64,000 nt of DNA, from contig JAYQIF010000002.1 in NCBI GenBank assembly GCA_038141525.1, positions 62,001 to 126,000 of the forward strand, given 5' to 3'. The DNA is from BACL21 sp038141525 (lineage in GTDB: Bacteria > Bacteroidota > Bacteroidia > Flavobacteriales > Flavobacteriaceae). This document shows positions 1-10,124 of the stretch, piece by piece. The notes below the pieces were generated by a model that ran no database searches, was not told the origin of the DNA, and worked only from the letters and a program-made list of their open reading frames with translations. The stretch's first letter is position 1; each line of letters opens with the position of its first letter. The position numbers and the translations under genes were made by a program.

Positions 1-1389
1 GACCCCATTTTAAGTCCTCAAACCTCCTCCAAAACGCTCAAAGTCAGCTTTATCGATACCTTACAAGAGCAAACTACTTACGTATTGCACTTTGGCAATA
101 GTATTGTGGACAATAACGAAGAAAATATATTACCCCAATTCAAGTATGTTTTTTCTACGGGAAGCTACTTGGATAGTTTAAATCTTCGCGGGCAGATACG
201 CTCCGCCGATACACCAGACTTAGATGGTTCTGTCACGGTCATGCTCTATCCTGCGGATCAAATGACGGACAGCACGATTTATAGTGTAAAACCGCGCTAT
301 GTAGGAACCGCACGAAGCCTAGATGGCCAATTCTCACTGACCAATTTGAAAGAGGGACAATACTACATCGTGGCGCTTCAGGAGGATCAAAATAACTACA
401 CATTTGAGCCACAAACCGATCAAATCGCATTCAAACAAGAGCCCATTACTTTGCCAGGAGACAGCATTGGTCCTCTGTATTTATTTTCGCAAGAACCCGA
501 TTTTAAATGGACTCGAGGGGCGCACGCAGCTAAAAATCGCATTGTTTTTGGCTATAACGGCAGACGCCAGGATCGAAGGATCATCCCTTTGTTTGACGGA
601 GGCCGAAACTTTAGCTTTACCTGGACCGAAACCGACAAAGCCGACTCTCTGAATTATTGGTTTCAACCCGCTTTTGACCTCAACAAACAGGACACCCTGT
701 GGTTTGCTGGCGAAACCGACTTTGGACGCGACAGTTTAGCCATCCGGCTCAAAGACCTTTATCCAGATTCTTTAAAGGTCAATCCCATCACGCGTGGTGT
801 TTTTTCACCCAAGGACAGCATCCGTTTTTCAGCCAGCACACCTATTAGAGGCGTTAATGTAGCGCAGATTCAGCTTTTGGACAAAGATTCTGTATTGATC
901 CCCGTAAGCACGCGATTGGATAGTTTACGCAACACTGTGACGCTAGCCTTTGACATCCAAGACGACAACCGATATCAAATCGCTCTATGGCCCGAGGCCT
1001 TTACGGACTTCTTTGCGCAAACTCATGATACGCTCGAATACACGTTCAAAACCAAGCCACTCTCTGATTATGGCACCATTAATCTCAGTTTTACTGGCCA
1101 GCTGAGTTGTCCTATTTTGATCGAACTTGTGGATACCAAACAAAACCCTGTCGCCCAGGCCTGGCGTGAGGTTGCAGATGGCGCTAGCGTCTATTTCGAT
1201 TACATCAATCCCGATAAGTACCGAGTCCGTGTAACCCTAGACTGCAATGAAAATATGGTTTGGGACACAGGGAATTACGAGAAACAAAGACAGCCCGAAG
1301 CCATGCATTACTTGCCGGGACTGCTGGATATTCGTGCCAATTGGAGTCTGAATGAGCAGTACGATTTAAACCAATTGAGTCATGACTAA
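1..1389 (+). CDS. Ig-like (Big_5 type) domain surface protein, 5' partial
   Basis: The reading frame is open from the first base of the window, so the N-terminus lies outside; 462 codons are visible. The visible start matches the second half of a bacterial Ig-like (SbsA/Big_5) domain, seen in the segments TYVLHFGNSIVDNNE and FKYVFSTGSYLDSL. The rest is beta-rich with no membrane segment. The C-terminal part (NPDKYRVRVTLDCNENMVWDTG) resembles the usual end of this Bacteroidetes family of cell-surface Ig-like proteins. It is convergent with sdhB. Its function is unknown; an envelope or surface location is inferred from the family. Starts inside the window are internal methionines or leucines, not real starts. 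Confidence 0.75.
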   Translation, partial: DPILSPQTSSKTLKVSFIDTLQEQTTYVLHFGNSIVDNNEENILPQFKYVFSTGSYLDSLNLRGQIRSADTPDLDGSVTVMLYPADQMTDSTIYSVKPRYVGTARSLDGQFSLTNLKEGQYYIVALQEDQNNYTFEPQTDQIAFKQEPITLPGDSIGPLYLFSQEPDFKWTRGAHAAKNRIVFGYNGRRQDRRIIPLFDGGRNFSFTWTETDKADSLNYWFQPAFDLNKQDTLWFAGETDFGRDSLAIRLKDLYPDSLKVNPITRGVFSPKDSIRFSASTPIRGVNVAQIQLLDKDSVLIPVSTRLDSLRNTVTLAFDIQDDNRYQIALWPEAFTDFFAQTHDTLEYTFKTKPLSDYGTINLSFTGQLSCPILIELVDTKQNPVAQAWREVADGASVYFDYINPDKYRVRVTLDCNENMVWDTGNYEKQRQPEAMHYLPGLLDIRANWSLNEQYDLNQLSHD

Positions 1390-1475
1390 GTTTGCTCAAT
1401 CATCGGCTTCAATCACCGCGAATCAATGGTGGCAATGAGCTTTGTTAAAAATCAAGTCAAGAATGTTTTGAGCGA

Positions 1476-2222
1476 TTACCCCTTCAACTGGGCGGTCAAC
1501 AATTCTCGATTGAGTCGGGCAATATTTTCAAGGGAGATGCCCTTTGGACATTCAATTTCACAAGCTCCAGTGTTGGTACAGTTTCCGAATCCTTCTTGAT
1601 CCATTTGAGCCACCATATTTAGCACACGTTGCGTGGCCTCGACACGACCTTGAGGCAACAGCGCGTACTGACTCACTTTAGCCGAGGTAAAGAGCATGGC
1701 ACTGGCGTTTTTACAGGCCGCCACACAGGCACCGCATCCAATACAAGCAGCAGCATTAAAGGCTTGATCCGCATCGCTCTTTGGGACGGGAATGGCGTTG
1801 GCATCAATGGTATTGCCCGAAGTATTTACAGAAACAAAACCTCCGGCCTGCTGAATTCGATCAAAGGCTCCGCGATCGATCATCAAGTCTTTGATTACCG
1901 GAAATGCTTTTGCACGGAAAGGTTCGATGACAATCGTGTCTCCATCGTTAAATTTACGCATGTGCAATTGACAAGTGGTAATTCTTCTGTCGGGTCCATG
2001 GGGCTCTCCATTAATCTGTAACGAACAAGACCCACAGATGCCCTCGCGACAATCGTGGTCAAAGACTACGGGCTCCTCTCCACGAGAGACAAGGTCGTTA
2101 TTCAATACATCAAGCATTTCCAAAAAGGACATGTCTCCATCTATACCCTCGATGGGATAAGTGACCATTCGACCTTTATCCTGGGCATTTTTCTGTCTCC
2201 AAATTTTGAGTGTAAGCTTCAT
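1476..2222 (-). CDS. sdhB: Succinate dehydrogenase/fumarate reductase iron-sulfur subunit
   Basis: This is the electron-transfer subunit of complex II, carrying electrons from the FAD of SdhA to the quinone site on SdhC. The plant-type [2Fe-2S] cysteines are at residues 58, 63, 66 and about 84 (motif CREGICGSC). The ferredoxin-like half has C160-x2-C163-x2-C166-x3-C170 and a second set at 215, 221 and 225 (CTNTGACEIECPKG), as expected for the [4Fe-4S] and [3Fe-4S] clusters. At 248 residues it is the normal length for the Bacteroidetes form. It is the last gene of sdhCAB, only 3 bases after sdhA, so it is surely co-transcribed. Confidence 0.97.
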   Translation of the reverse strand: MKLTLKIWRQKNAQDKGRMVTYPIEGIDGDMSFLEMLDVLNNDLVSRGEEPVVFDHDCREGICGSCSLQINGEPHGPDRRITTCQLHMRKFNDGDTIVIEPFRAKAFPVIKDLMIDRGAFDRIQQAGGFVSVNTSGNTIDANAIPVPKSDADQAFNAAACIGCGACVAACKNASAMLFTSAKVSQYALLPQGRVEATQRVLNMVAQMDQEGFGNCTNTGACEIECPKGISLENIARLNRELLTAQLKG

Positions 2223-2225
2223 AGT

Positions 2226-4224
2226 CTATTTGTATGATCGTGTTTTTACTTGAATATTTTCGTACTCCAATGGCTCTTTGTGCAATACAGCGTCGGAAGG
2301 TTCTCCCTTGTACTCCCAAGCCGCTACATACATGAAGTTTTTATCGTCGCGTAATGCTTCTCCCTCTGGAGTTTGATATTCCTCTCTAAAGTGACCCCCA
2401 CAAGATTCGTTTCGGTGCAAGGCGTCTTGGGCAAACAATTCTCCTAATTCGAGGAAATCTGCCACGCGCATAGCTTTTTCGAGTTCTTGATTGATTTCGT
2501 TTGCAGACCCAGGTACGCGCACCTCGCGCCAGAACTCTTCTCTGAGGGCTTTAATTTCTGCAATAGCCTCTTTAAGCTCTTTTTCGTTACGGGACATACC
2601 ACATTTGTTCCACATGATTTTTCCCAATCGCTTATGAAAATGATCAACAGGCTTCGAACCCTTGTTGGAGATCAGCTTATCGATCGTTTCTTGAACTTGC
2701 TTTTCCGCGGCATCGAATTCTGGAGAATCTGTCGGAATGGGTCCTGTACGAATGTCATCGGACAGATAATCCCCAATGGTGTATGGCAAAACAAAATAAC
2801 CATCAGCCAAACCTTGCATCAAGGCACTCGCTCCTAAACGATTGGCTCCGTGATCACTAAAGTTTGCCTCTCCGGCAGCATAACACCCCGGTATAGAAGT
2901 CATCAAGTTGTAATCCACCCAAACACCGCCCATAGTGTAGTGCACGGCAGGGTAAATCATCATCGGAGTTTTATACGGATTTTGATCGACGATTTTTTCG
3001 TACATCTGGAACAAATTCCCGTATTTGGCCTCCACAATGGCTTCTCCTAATTCACGAATTTTTTCATCCGAGGGGTCATGCAAGTGTTGAATCACGGCTT
3101 GCTCTTTCCCATAACGCATGATGGCAGATTCAAAATCGAGATAGACTGCTTCCCCTGTTTTATTGACACCATGTCCGGCGTCACATCGCTCTTTAGCGGC
3201 ACGAGAAGCGACATCTCTCGGCACTAAATTTCCAAACGAGGGATAACGGCGTTCTAAGAAATAATCGCGATCATCCTCTTTGATTTCAGTGGGTTTGAGT
3301 CGGCCTTCGCGAATGGCTTGAGCGTCTTCTAATTTAGCAGGCACCCATATTCTTCCATCATTTCTCAGAGATTCTGACATCAGCGTCAATTTAGACTGAT
3401 GATCCCCAGAAACAGGAATACAAGTCGGGTGAATTTGGGTATAACATGGGTTGGCGAAATGAGCCCCTTTCTTGTGAATTTTCCAGCCTGCCGAGACATT
3501 ACTTCCCATGGCGTTTGTGGAAAGGAAAAAAACGTTACCATAACCTCCAGAGGCAATCACAACAGCATGTGCTGAGTGTCGTTCAAGAGCACCTGTTTTA
3601 AGATTCCGCGCAATGATTCCCCGGGCTTTACCGTCAACGACCACGAGATCCAACATTTCGTGACGATTGTAAGGCTTGATTTTACCGCGATTAATTTGAC
3701 GGTTCATGGCAGAATAGGCCCCTAACAGTAACTGCTGACCTGTTTGGCCTTTGGCGTAAAAGGTACGCGATACGAGCACTCCTCCAAAAGAACGGTTGTC
3801 CAGGAGTCCACCGTACTCGCGAGCAAAAGGAACTCCTTGAGCCACACATTGATCAATGATATTTCCAGAAACTTCAGCCAGCCGGTGCACATTGGCCTCT
3901 CGCGAGCGATAATCCCCCCTTAATGGTGTCGTAAAACAAACGATAGGTCGAATCCCCATCGCCTTGGTAATTTTTTGCCGCATTAATTCCCCCTTGGGCT
4001 GCGATTGAATGCGCGCGACGCGGTGAGTCTTGGTAACAAAATGTCTTTACATTATATCCCAGTTCGGCCAAAGAAGCAGCGGCGCTGCCTCCAGCCAGTC
4101 CTGTTCCCACGACGATTACATCAATATTTCTCTTGTTTGCGGGGTTGACCAAATCGATCGAAGTCTTGTGTTTGGTCCACTTTTCTGCTATCGGTCCCTG
4201 AGGGATTTTTGAGTCTAATGACAT
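2226..4224 (-). CDS. sdhA: Succinate dehydrogenase flavoprotein subunit (one frameshift)
   Basis: This subunit oxidises succinate to fumarate with a covalently bound FAD at the cytoplasmic side of complex II. The N-terminal piece (4224 to 3874) holds the FAD Rossmann motif VVGTGLAGGSAA at residues 38-49 and the flavin-attachment motif HSIAAQGG with His72. The C-terminal piece (from about 3916 to 2226) carries the rest, including the substrate/capping region and HYTMGGVWVDY. The frame breaks at a G6 run (plus-strand C6 at 3914-3919). The family reads KGGDYR there, so one base fewer or two more restores a single protein of about 665 residues, the normal length. It lies between sdhC and sdhB. 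A broken sdhA beside intact sdhB and sdhC points to a sequence error rather than a pseudogene. Confidence 0.93.
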
Positions 4225-4235
4225 GTATCAGGCGT

Positions 4236-4901
4236 TTAGTGTGCGATTGGATTTAGATGATGATAAAGAGCGATAAACATAAAGCCCAGCGGAACGAATA
4301 CCGCAAAAAATTTAGTGAAGCCCTTGAGCCCTTTGGCGTATTTATTGTCAAAGCCGACACTTTGAAATGACGAAGAAAATCCATGCCATAAGTGCAGGGC
4401 CAGCAAGACAAATGCCGTTGCGTACAAGCCCACACGAATCGGGTTCTCAAACTTGTGCACCGTTTCGGCGTAATAACGTGTTGGATCTTCGGGATGAGAC
4501 TCTATGTATTTATGCATTATTTCTGGCCACCAAAAATCATAGAAGTGCAGTCCTAAAAAGGCCAATACCACGGCTCCTGAAATAATCATGTTTCGAGAAG
4601 CCCAGCTGGCTGAAGCACCCCCTTTATATTGTACATAACGCACGGAACGAGCACTGCGGTTTTGAATTTCTAAAACAAAACCCATGATGAAGTGAAATAC
4701 CACGCCAAATATCAATATGGGTTGCAAAACACCTTGGACTAAACCATTGGTCCCCATAAAATGAGACCATTGATTGAACACATCTGGCGCTATAACCGAG
4801 GTTATGTTGATGACAAAATGTTGGGTGAGAAAAACAACCAAAAATAGACCCGATAGGGCCATAGCAAATTTGCGCATCACTGAAGAGGAAAGTAGGCTCA
4901 T
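4236..4901 (-). CDS. sdhC: Succinate dehydrogenase cytochrome b558 subunit
   Basis: This is the single large membrane anchor of the Bacteroidetes-type complex II, which binds b-type heme and quinone; it is a fused SdhC/D equivalent. About five membrane helices are visible, starting with SVMRKFAMALSGLFLVVFL, and histidines within or beside helices (QHFVINI, FHFIMGF, LHLWHGF) are candidate heme ligands. I take the ATG at 4901 (MSLLSSSVM), giving 221 residues. The longer start at 4940 would lie upstream of the predicted -7 box (4925-4932) and so outside the transcript. It is the first gene of sdhCAB; sdhA starts 11 bases downstream. Confidence 0.95.
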   Translation of the reverse strand: MSLLSSSVMRKFAMALSGLFLVVFLTQHFVINITSVIAPDVFNQWSHFMGTNGLVQGVLQPILIFGVVFHFIMGFVLEIQNRSARSVRYVQYKGGASASWASRNMIISGAVVLAFLGLHFYDFWWPEIMHKYIESHPEDPTRYYAETVHKFENPIRVGLYATAFVLLALHLWHGFSSSFQSVGFDNKYAKGLKGFTKFFAVFVPLGFMFIALYHHLNPIAH

Positions 4902-4924
4902 ATCTTCTTTTTCAATTAGACCAA

Positions 4925-4956
4925 CAAAAGTAATACCCAAAGCAGTGATTCACAAA
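4925..4956 (-). promoter_or_regulatory. Promoter of the sdhCAB operon
   Basis: Read on the minus strand, TTTG (4956-4953) is followed after 20 bases by TACTTTTG (4932-4925). This is an exact match to the Bacteroidetes sigma-A consensus TTTG-N17-23-TAnnTTTG. It lies about 24 bases upstream of the chosen sdhC ATG and fixes that start. Confidence 0.75.
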
Positions 4957-5053
4957 CTTTGACTCATGTTTTCGGCAAGTTTAATCCTTGCTTTTTGACT
5001 CCTTGCCTCAAGGCAGTCTTTATGGTTCAAGGCAAAAAGACCCTAGCGTTTTT

Positions 5054-7905
5054 TTACTCAATATTCAGCGGAGCTAGGCGCATTTGATCGCCGATCGACA
5101 CCGCTAAGGTGTAAGCGCCTTTAGGCAAGAATATTTGCGCCCCGTCTTTGGCCTTTAAATCTTGACCAGTAGCCTTTTTAAAGGCGTTTAACTGATCTGC
5201 CTCTAAGGTTAAATCATAAGGCCAATGATTGTAGCCCTTGGCCACAGCAATGGTTTTTTCCCAAATCGCTTTTTTGCCACTCCCCTTTAAACTGATTTTG
5301 GCTTGACCCTGCATTGGACTGAAAAATTCAAGACCAAATTCAGGCATTCTTGGGGTAGACCAATTGCTGTAAGACCGACCCCAACGATTTGAATGACGCA
5401 CGGCATCGGGCTTTATTACAAGGAGCTCATTAGCGCCTTTTGTGCCTTGAGCCACATACTGCTGAAGTGGGCTAATATCGGCGATATAAATCGAGCGTCC
5501 ATGCGTCCCGGCCACAAGTTCACCGGCCTGTTCTTGGACCACCAAATCATGACAGGCCACTTTGGGCAGGCCGCCATCAAATAAGGCCCATTGTCCTCCA
5601 CGATCAAAACTGACATAAATCCCGTCATCTGTTCCCAAGTATAACAAATCTGGCTGAGTGGGATCTTCGCGAATCACGTTGACCGCGCCTAGGGGTAATC
5701 CCGAGGCCAATGAGGTCCATGACTGTCCAAAGTCATCGCTCATATAGACATAAGGGGTAAAATCATCCCATCGATAGCCATTTAAGGTCACATAGATTCT
5801 CGAGGCTTTATGGGCAGAAGCCACCACGCGGCTCACCCAAAGATCTTGCGGTAAACTTTGGCTGATGTTTTGCCATGACACCCCAGAGTCTCGGGTTAAA
5901 GAAACAATACCATCATCACTTCCGGTGACCAAGCGTATTGAAATCAAAAGGAGATTCACTGATGCTTGTGAGTGTGCCATAGGCCACATTGCCTTGTTTT
6001 GATCCTTTAGTCAAGTCGCCCGATATAGCCGTCCAAGTGTCGCCTTGATCAAAACTGCGGTGCAATTTTTGACTGCCGAGATATAATATGTCTTGGTTAT
6101 GGCTACTCAAAAGAATTGGCGTCTGCCAGTTAAAGCGATAGGGACGCTCCCCCAGACTGTGTTTGGGCTGAATGTACGTCTGCTTGTCTGCCGCCAAATC
6201 TAAGCGATAGTAATTACCAAACTGATAGCCAGTAAATACTACGTTATGGTCTCTGTTATCTACGGCCACTTGCATGCCATCTCCGCCCATGATCATGGTG
6301 TAGGGATATTGGCCTGACTGGTGCCAGCGCACACTCTCGACAGTCTTACTAGAGCCCTTCCAAACTCCATTGTCTTGTAAGCCGCCATAAACGTTATACG
6401 GAGATAAATGATCTGCAGTCACCGCGTAGAACTGTCCCACGGCAGGGGTGTTGCACTTGATCCAATGGGCTCCGTTATCGTAACTAATATTCAATCCTCC
6501 ATCATTGCCGTTGATCAAGTGATCCGGGCGCTTGGGATTAATCCACAAAGCATGGTGATCCCCATGCATGTTAGGGGCATCCAAACTCTTAAAGCTCTTC
6601 CCGCCATCATCAGAACGCAACAGGGGGACCCCATAGATATAAATCGTATTGGCATCCTGCGGACGTACGTGTATTTTCCCAAAATAATATCCGTAAGAGT
6701 AGTAGAGATTGTCTAAATAGCCCTCATGGGTTTTGGCCCAGGTTTTACCCCCATCGTCGCTGCGGTATACCTCAGCGCCGATAACTGGCGTATCAAATAG
6801 CTGCGCATTGGAATCGTACAAGTAATCTTTGAGTGCCGCAGGGGATATCGCGCCCTCAGCCACCATGTGTTTTACCGATGCGGCCGTATACTCTTTTTGA
6901 AATCCATTGTTGCGCAAAAAGTCTTCAAGATCATTGTCGGCGAGCTTGGGCAAAATCCATTTTACTCATGGACTCAAAAGCCTGGGCTTGTAGCCCTTGA
7001 CGCTGAGAAGACTCCGATGGCCTGTGCGCCTGATTATCGACTATGGCATAGACGGTATTTTGATCGTAAACCGCCAAACCAATGCGCCCGACACCTGCCC
7101 CTGTAGGGAAGCCACTCTGCTCGGTGGTGAGTAGTTGCCAAGTTGCTCCTGAATCCGAACTTTTATAAATACCACTTTTGTCTCCGCTACCTTCAAAGTG
7201 CCAAGCCTTGCGGTCTTTTTGCCAGGTGGCTGTATAAATAACCGAAGGATCTCCGGGCTGAGTGTCCATTTCAATGACTCCAGTATCTGCGCCAACAAAT
7301 AAAGTCTGCTTCCAAGATTGACCGCCATCAGTAGATTTATACACGCCACGCATCTCATTTTCTGAATAAAGATGTCCTACAACGCCAACCACCAAATGAT
7401 TTGGGTTTTCGGGGTCGAGCAAAATCCTACTGATGTGATGACCGTCTACAAGGCCCATATTTTGCCAAGTTTTGCCGTGATCCTCGGACTTCAAAAGTCC
7501 AATTCCTGCATAGGAAGATCTCGAGGCATTGACCTCTCCGGTCCCTACCCAAATAACGCCATTACTCCAGTCCACAGCCAAAGCCCCGACGTTTTGAGTC
7601 ATGCTGCTGTCCAAAACTGGATCAAAACTCGTCCCATTATTTTTGGTATACCAAACCCCACCACTAGCATATCCCACATAAAACTCGGTAGGATCCTGGG
7701 GATTGACAGCAAGATCCACCACGCGGCCACTCATAATGGTCGGACCTACGTTACGCCACCCGAGGTTTTTAACCTGAGATTGCTCACGCATGGATTGCTT
7801 TTGGGTTAAGGCTTGTTCGATGGCTTGAGCCGAGGTTGCCGGGGTTTGCCCCCATGTCGCGGTGGTGGCCAACAATACGCATAATAAAACGGTAAATTGT
7901 CTCAT
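5054..7905 (-). CDS. Secreted BNR/sortilin-like beta-propeller protein (two frameshifts)
   Basis: A large secreted protein of the WD40/YVTN/BNR-like, VPS10-sortilin N-terminal type, about 949 residues once repaired. A signal peptide (MRQFTVLLCVLLATTATWGQ) begins at 7905. Repeated BNR/Asp-box units are visible, for example SPDGG-like STDGGQSWKQ, SSDSGATWQ, SDDGGKTWAK and SFDQGDTWTA, as in multi-bladed propellers. The C-terminal quarter is a beta-domain with no obvious sorting tail. Two breaks are seen: one extra base at 6948-6950 (between MDFA and KLADNDLEDF) and one extra base near 5928-5933 (between FNT and LVTGSDDG). Such proteins are often annotated as glycosyl hydrolases, but no catalytic residues can be named here. 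It is followed by sdhC and divergent from pepP. Confidence 0.85.
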
Positions 7906-7992
7906 AGAAAAGAATTTTTGAGTGTTGCTAATCTAATTAAAAATGTGCTTTCGGGACTAATTAGCGCCCTTAATTTCTTCCTATCAGACCCG

Positions 7993-8020
7993 TTTGGAGG
8001 GAGTATTTTGCCTATTTTTG
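7993..8020 (+). promoter_or_regulatory. Candidate promoter of the aminopeptidase gene
   Basis: TATTTTTG (8013-8020) matches TAnnTTTG exactly and ends 22 bases before the ATG at 8043. TTTG at 7993-7996 lies 16 bases further upstream, one base short of the usual spacing, so the -33 part is less certain. Confidence 0.5.
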
Positions 8021-8042
8021 ACCCGACTAATAAAGCGGACTC

Positions 8043-9335
8043 ATGAAATACAATCCTATCGACAAAAGCCTTTTCGAAACTAATCGCAAAAATTTTATGG
8101 CGCGTATGGCGCCCAAAAGCATTGCTGTGTTTAACAGTAATGACCAATATCCGGTAAGTGCCGACACCCTTTTGCCGTTTGAACAACATAGAGATATTTT
8201 TTATCTCAGCGGCGTGGATCAAGAGGAGAGTATTTTGTTGCTCTTTCCCGACGCCGTTGAGCCAGAACATCGAGAAGTTTTATTCTTGCGCGAGACTAAT
8301 GAGCATATCGCCGTATGGGAAGGCGCCAAATTGACCAAAGAAGCCGCTTTGGCAACAAGCGGGGTCAAGACGGTTTATTGGCTAGACGCTTTTGACCGGG
8401 TCTTTTTTCAACTCATGACCCAGGCCGACACCATATATTTCAATACCAATGAGCACTATCGTCAGTCGGTTCAAACCCAAACCCGAGAGGATCGCTTTAT
8501 TGAGGAGACTAAAAAGAAATTTCCCGCGCACAGTTGGGCCAAAAGTAACCCCATATTGCAAAGTTTGCGCGGGGTCAAAAATCAGATCGAAATTGACCTG
8601 ATTAAGCATGCCTGTGGGATCACAAATAAGGGCTTTCGCCGCATCCTAGGCATGGTGACCCCCGGAGTTTGGGAATACGAAATTGAAGCGGAGTTTATCC
8701 ATGAATTCATCCGCAATCGCTCTAAAGGTTTTGCCTACACCCCGATTATCGCCAGCGGGTCAAACAACAATGTGTTGCACTACATCGAGAACAACAAACA
8801 GTGCCAAGACGGTGATTTACTGCTTCTTGATGTTGGGGCTGAATATGCCAACTACAGTAGTGATATGACGCGTACCATTCCCGTTAATGGCCGCTTTACC
8901 AAGCGTCAAAAAGACGTATATAATGCTGTGTTAAAGGTAAAAAATGAGGCCACTAAACTCCTGGTGCCCGGAGCCTATTGGAAAGCCTATCACGTGGAAG
9001 TGGGCAAACTGATGACTAGTGCTCTTTTGGACCTGGGACTGCTCGATAAGGCCGATGTCCAAAACGAAAATCCAGAGCACCCAGCTTACAAAAAATACTT
9101 CATGCACGGGACCAGTCACCATATGGGTCTGGATACTCATGATTATGGACTACTCTTTGAGCCCATTACAGAAAATATGGTCTTTACGGTAGAACCTGGA
9201 ATATACCTGCCCGAGGAAGGCTTTGGCATTAGACTTGAGGACGATGTGGTGGTTCAAGCGCAAGGAGATCCAATTAATCTTATGGCCGATATTCCGATTG
9301 AAGCCGATGAGATTGAGAGTCTCATGAACCCATAG
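8043..9335 (+). CDS. pepP: Xaa-Pro aminopeptidase (M24B)
   Basis: A cytoplasmic metallopeptidase that removes an N-terminal residue preceding proline. The N-terminal aminopeptidase-P domain covers about residues 1-170 and the pita-bread M24 domain about 178-425. The di-metal ligands can be read: D263 in LLDVGAEY, D274 in SSDMTRT, the histidine of HGTSHHMGLDTHD (about 359), E384 in VEPGIYLP and E399 in IRLEDDV. At 430 residues it is the normal length. There is no signal peptide. The ATG at 8043 sits behind a good -7 box. It is divergent from the propeller gene, and the alpha/beta hydrolase follows 24 bases later. Confidence 0.95.
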   Translation: MKYNPIDKSLFETNRKNFMARMAPKSIAVFNSNDQYPVSADTLLPFEQHRDIFYLSGVDQEESILLLFPDAVEPEHREVLFLRETNEHIAVWEGAKLTKEAALATSGVKTVYWLDAFDRVFFQLMTQADTIYFNTNEHYRQSVQTQTREDRFIEETKKKFPAHSWAKSNPILQSLRGVKNQIEIDLIKHACGITNKGFRRILGMVTPGVWEYEIEAEFIHEFIRNRSKGFAYTPIIASGSNNNVLHYIENNKQCQDGDLLLLDVGAEYANYSSDMTRTIPVNGRFTKRQKDVYNAVLKVKNEATKLLVPGAYWKAYHVEVGKLMTSALLDLGLLDKADVQNENPEHPAYKKYFMHGTSHHMGLDTHDYGLLFEPITENMVFTVEPGIYLPEEGFGIRLEDDVVVQAQGDPINLMADIPIEADEIESLMNP

Positions 9336-9359
9336 TTTGCTCGGAATAAGCCATTAATT

Positions 9360-10124
9360 GTGCTGCATTATCAGATCAAAGGTCAAGGACCAGCATTATT
9401 TTTTCTCCATGGTTTTTTGGAGGATCACCAAATCTGGGATGCCCTTGTTGAGGAATTAAGTCGCCGATACCGCTGCATTGTGATCGATTTTCCCGGTTAT
9501 GGCAACAATCGACAACAGGCGTTTCCTGATCGACTCGAACCCTTGGCCCAGGCCCTTGAGGAATTGCGCGTGACAATTATCTTTAAACGAGTTCAGCATC
9601 ATAGGCCATTCGATGGGAGTTTATGTCGGTCTGGCTTGGCTTGATTTATGCAGGATTCAGCCAAAATCATTTGTGGCTGTAAATGGCAGCGTCTACCCAG
9701 ACAGTCCTGAGCGGCTGATAGAGCGCAAACGCAGCATATCACTGGTCTCACGGCACAAAGACGCTTATGTTAAAATGGCCATTAAAGGGTTGTTTCTACC
9801 CGAGCAAATTGCGGAATATGCTGCCGAAATTCGGGCGCTGACCGATCGCGCCCTACAATGCCCTGTGGCGGCCCTAACACAGAGTATTCAGGCCATGAGT
9901 GTACGACAAAATCACCTGCATACACTTAAGAGATTTTCGGGAGAAAAACACATCATTGCGGGGACAAAAGACCCTTTGTTTGCCCTCGATTTAAGTCAAA
10001 ATATGGCCCGAGAGACCAGGCGTATTTGCACACTTACTCTGGTAGCCATATGGGCTGGCTGGAGGCGCCAGATTTAATCCTCGAGGTCTTGGGTAGCGAG
10101 CGGATCCCATCCGCGAGCGATTAA
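9360..10124 (+). CDS. Alpha/beta-fold hydrolase (at least two compensating frameshifts)
   Basis: Member of the alpha/beta hydrolase (AB hydrolase_1) fold. The oxyanion region FFLHGFLEDHQIWD, the strand VIDFPGYG, the nucleophile elbow IIGHSMG and the C-terminal histidine region HTYSGSHMGWLEAPDL are all visible, but in three pieces. The first break lies between about 9570 and 9605 (after ALEEL, before SIIGHSMG) and may involve more than one change. The second is near 10026-10035, where one missing base moves the frame to GSHMGWLEAP. The two cancel, so the start (GTG at 9360) and the stop at 10122-10124 share a frame and give about 254 residues. The substrate is unknown. The repaired 3' end overlaps the 3' end of thiL on the other strand by 51 bases. 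Confidence 0.75.

Noticed and set aside
1390..1475. Possible terminator between the Ig-like gene and sdhB
   Set aside because: No stem longer than a few bases was found in the convergent gap.
1629..2021. 130-codon plus-strand frame inside sdhB
   Set aside because: Antisense to a fully conserved iron-sulfur subunit; composition follows the sdhB codons.
3874..3983. Programmed ribosomal frameshift in sdhA and the other broken genes
   Set aside because: The break sites share no common slippery heptamer or downstream stem, and the needed direction differs from gene to gene. Only the A10 site in sufB stays as a slippage candidate.
4901..4940. Longer sdhC start at 4940
   Set aside because: It lies upstream of the -7 box at 4925-4932 and adds residues not typical of the family.
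4985..5035. Short inverted repeats (CCTTG/CAAGG) in the gap between the propeller gene end and sdhC
   Set aside because: Stems are only 4-5 bp and no T run follows on the minus strand, so neither a terminator nor an operator can be supported.
7902..8270. Open minus-strand frame of 122 codons covering the divergent pepP/propeller region
   Set aside because: It runs antisense through the start of pepP, has no family pattern or start signal, and covers the pepP promoter. A shadow frame.
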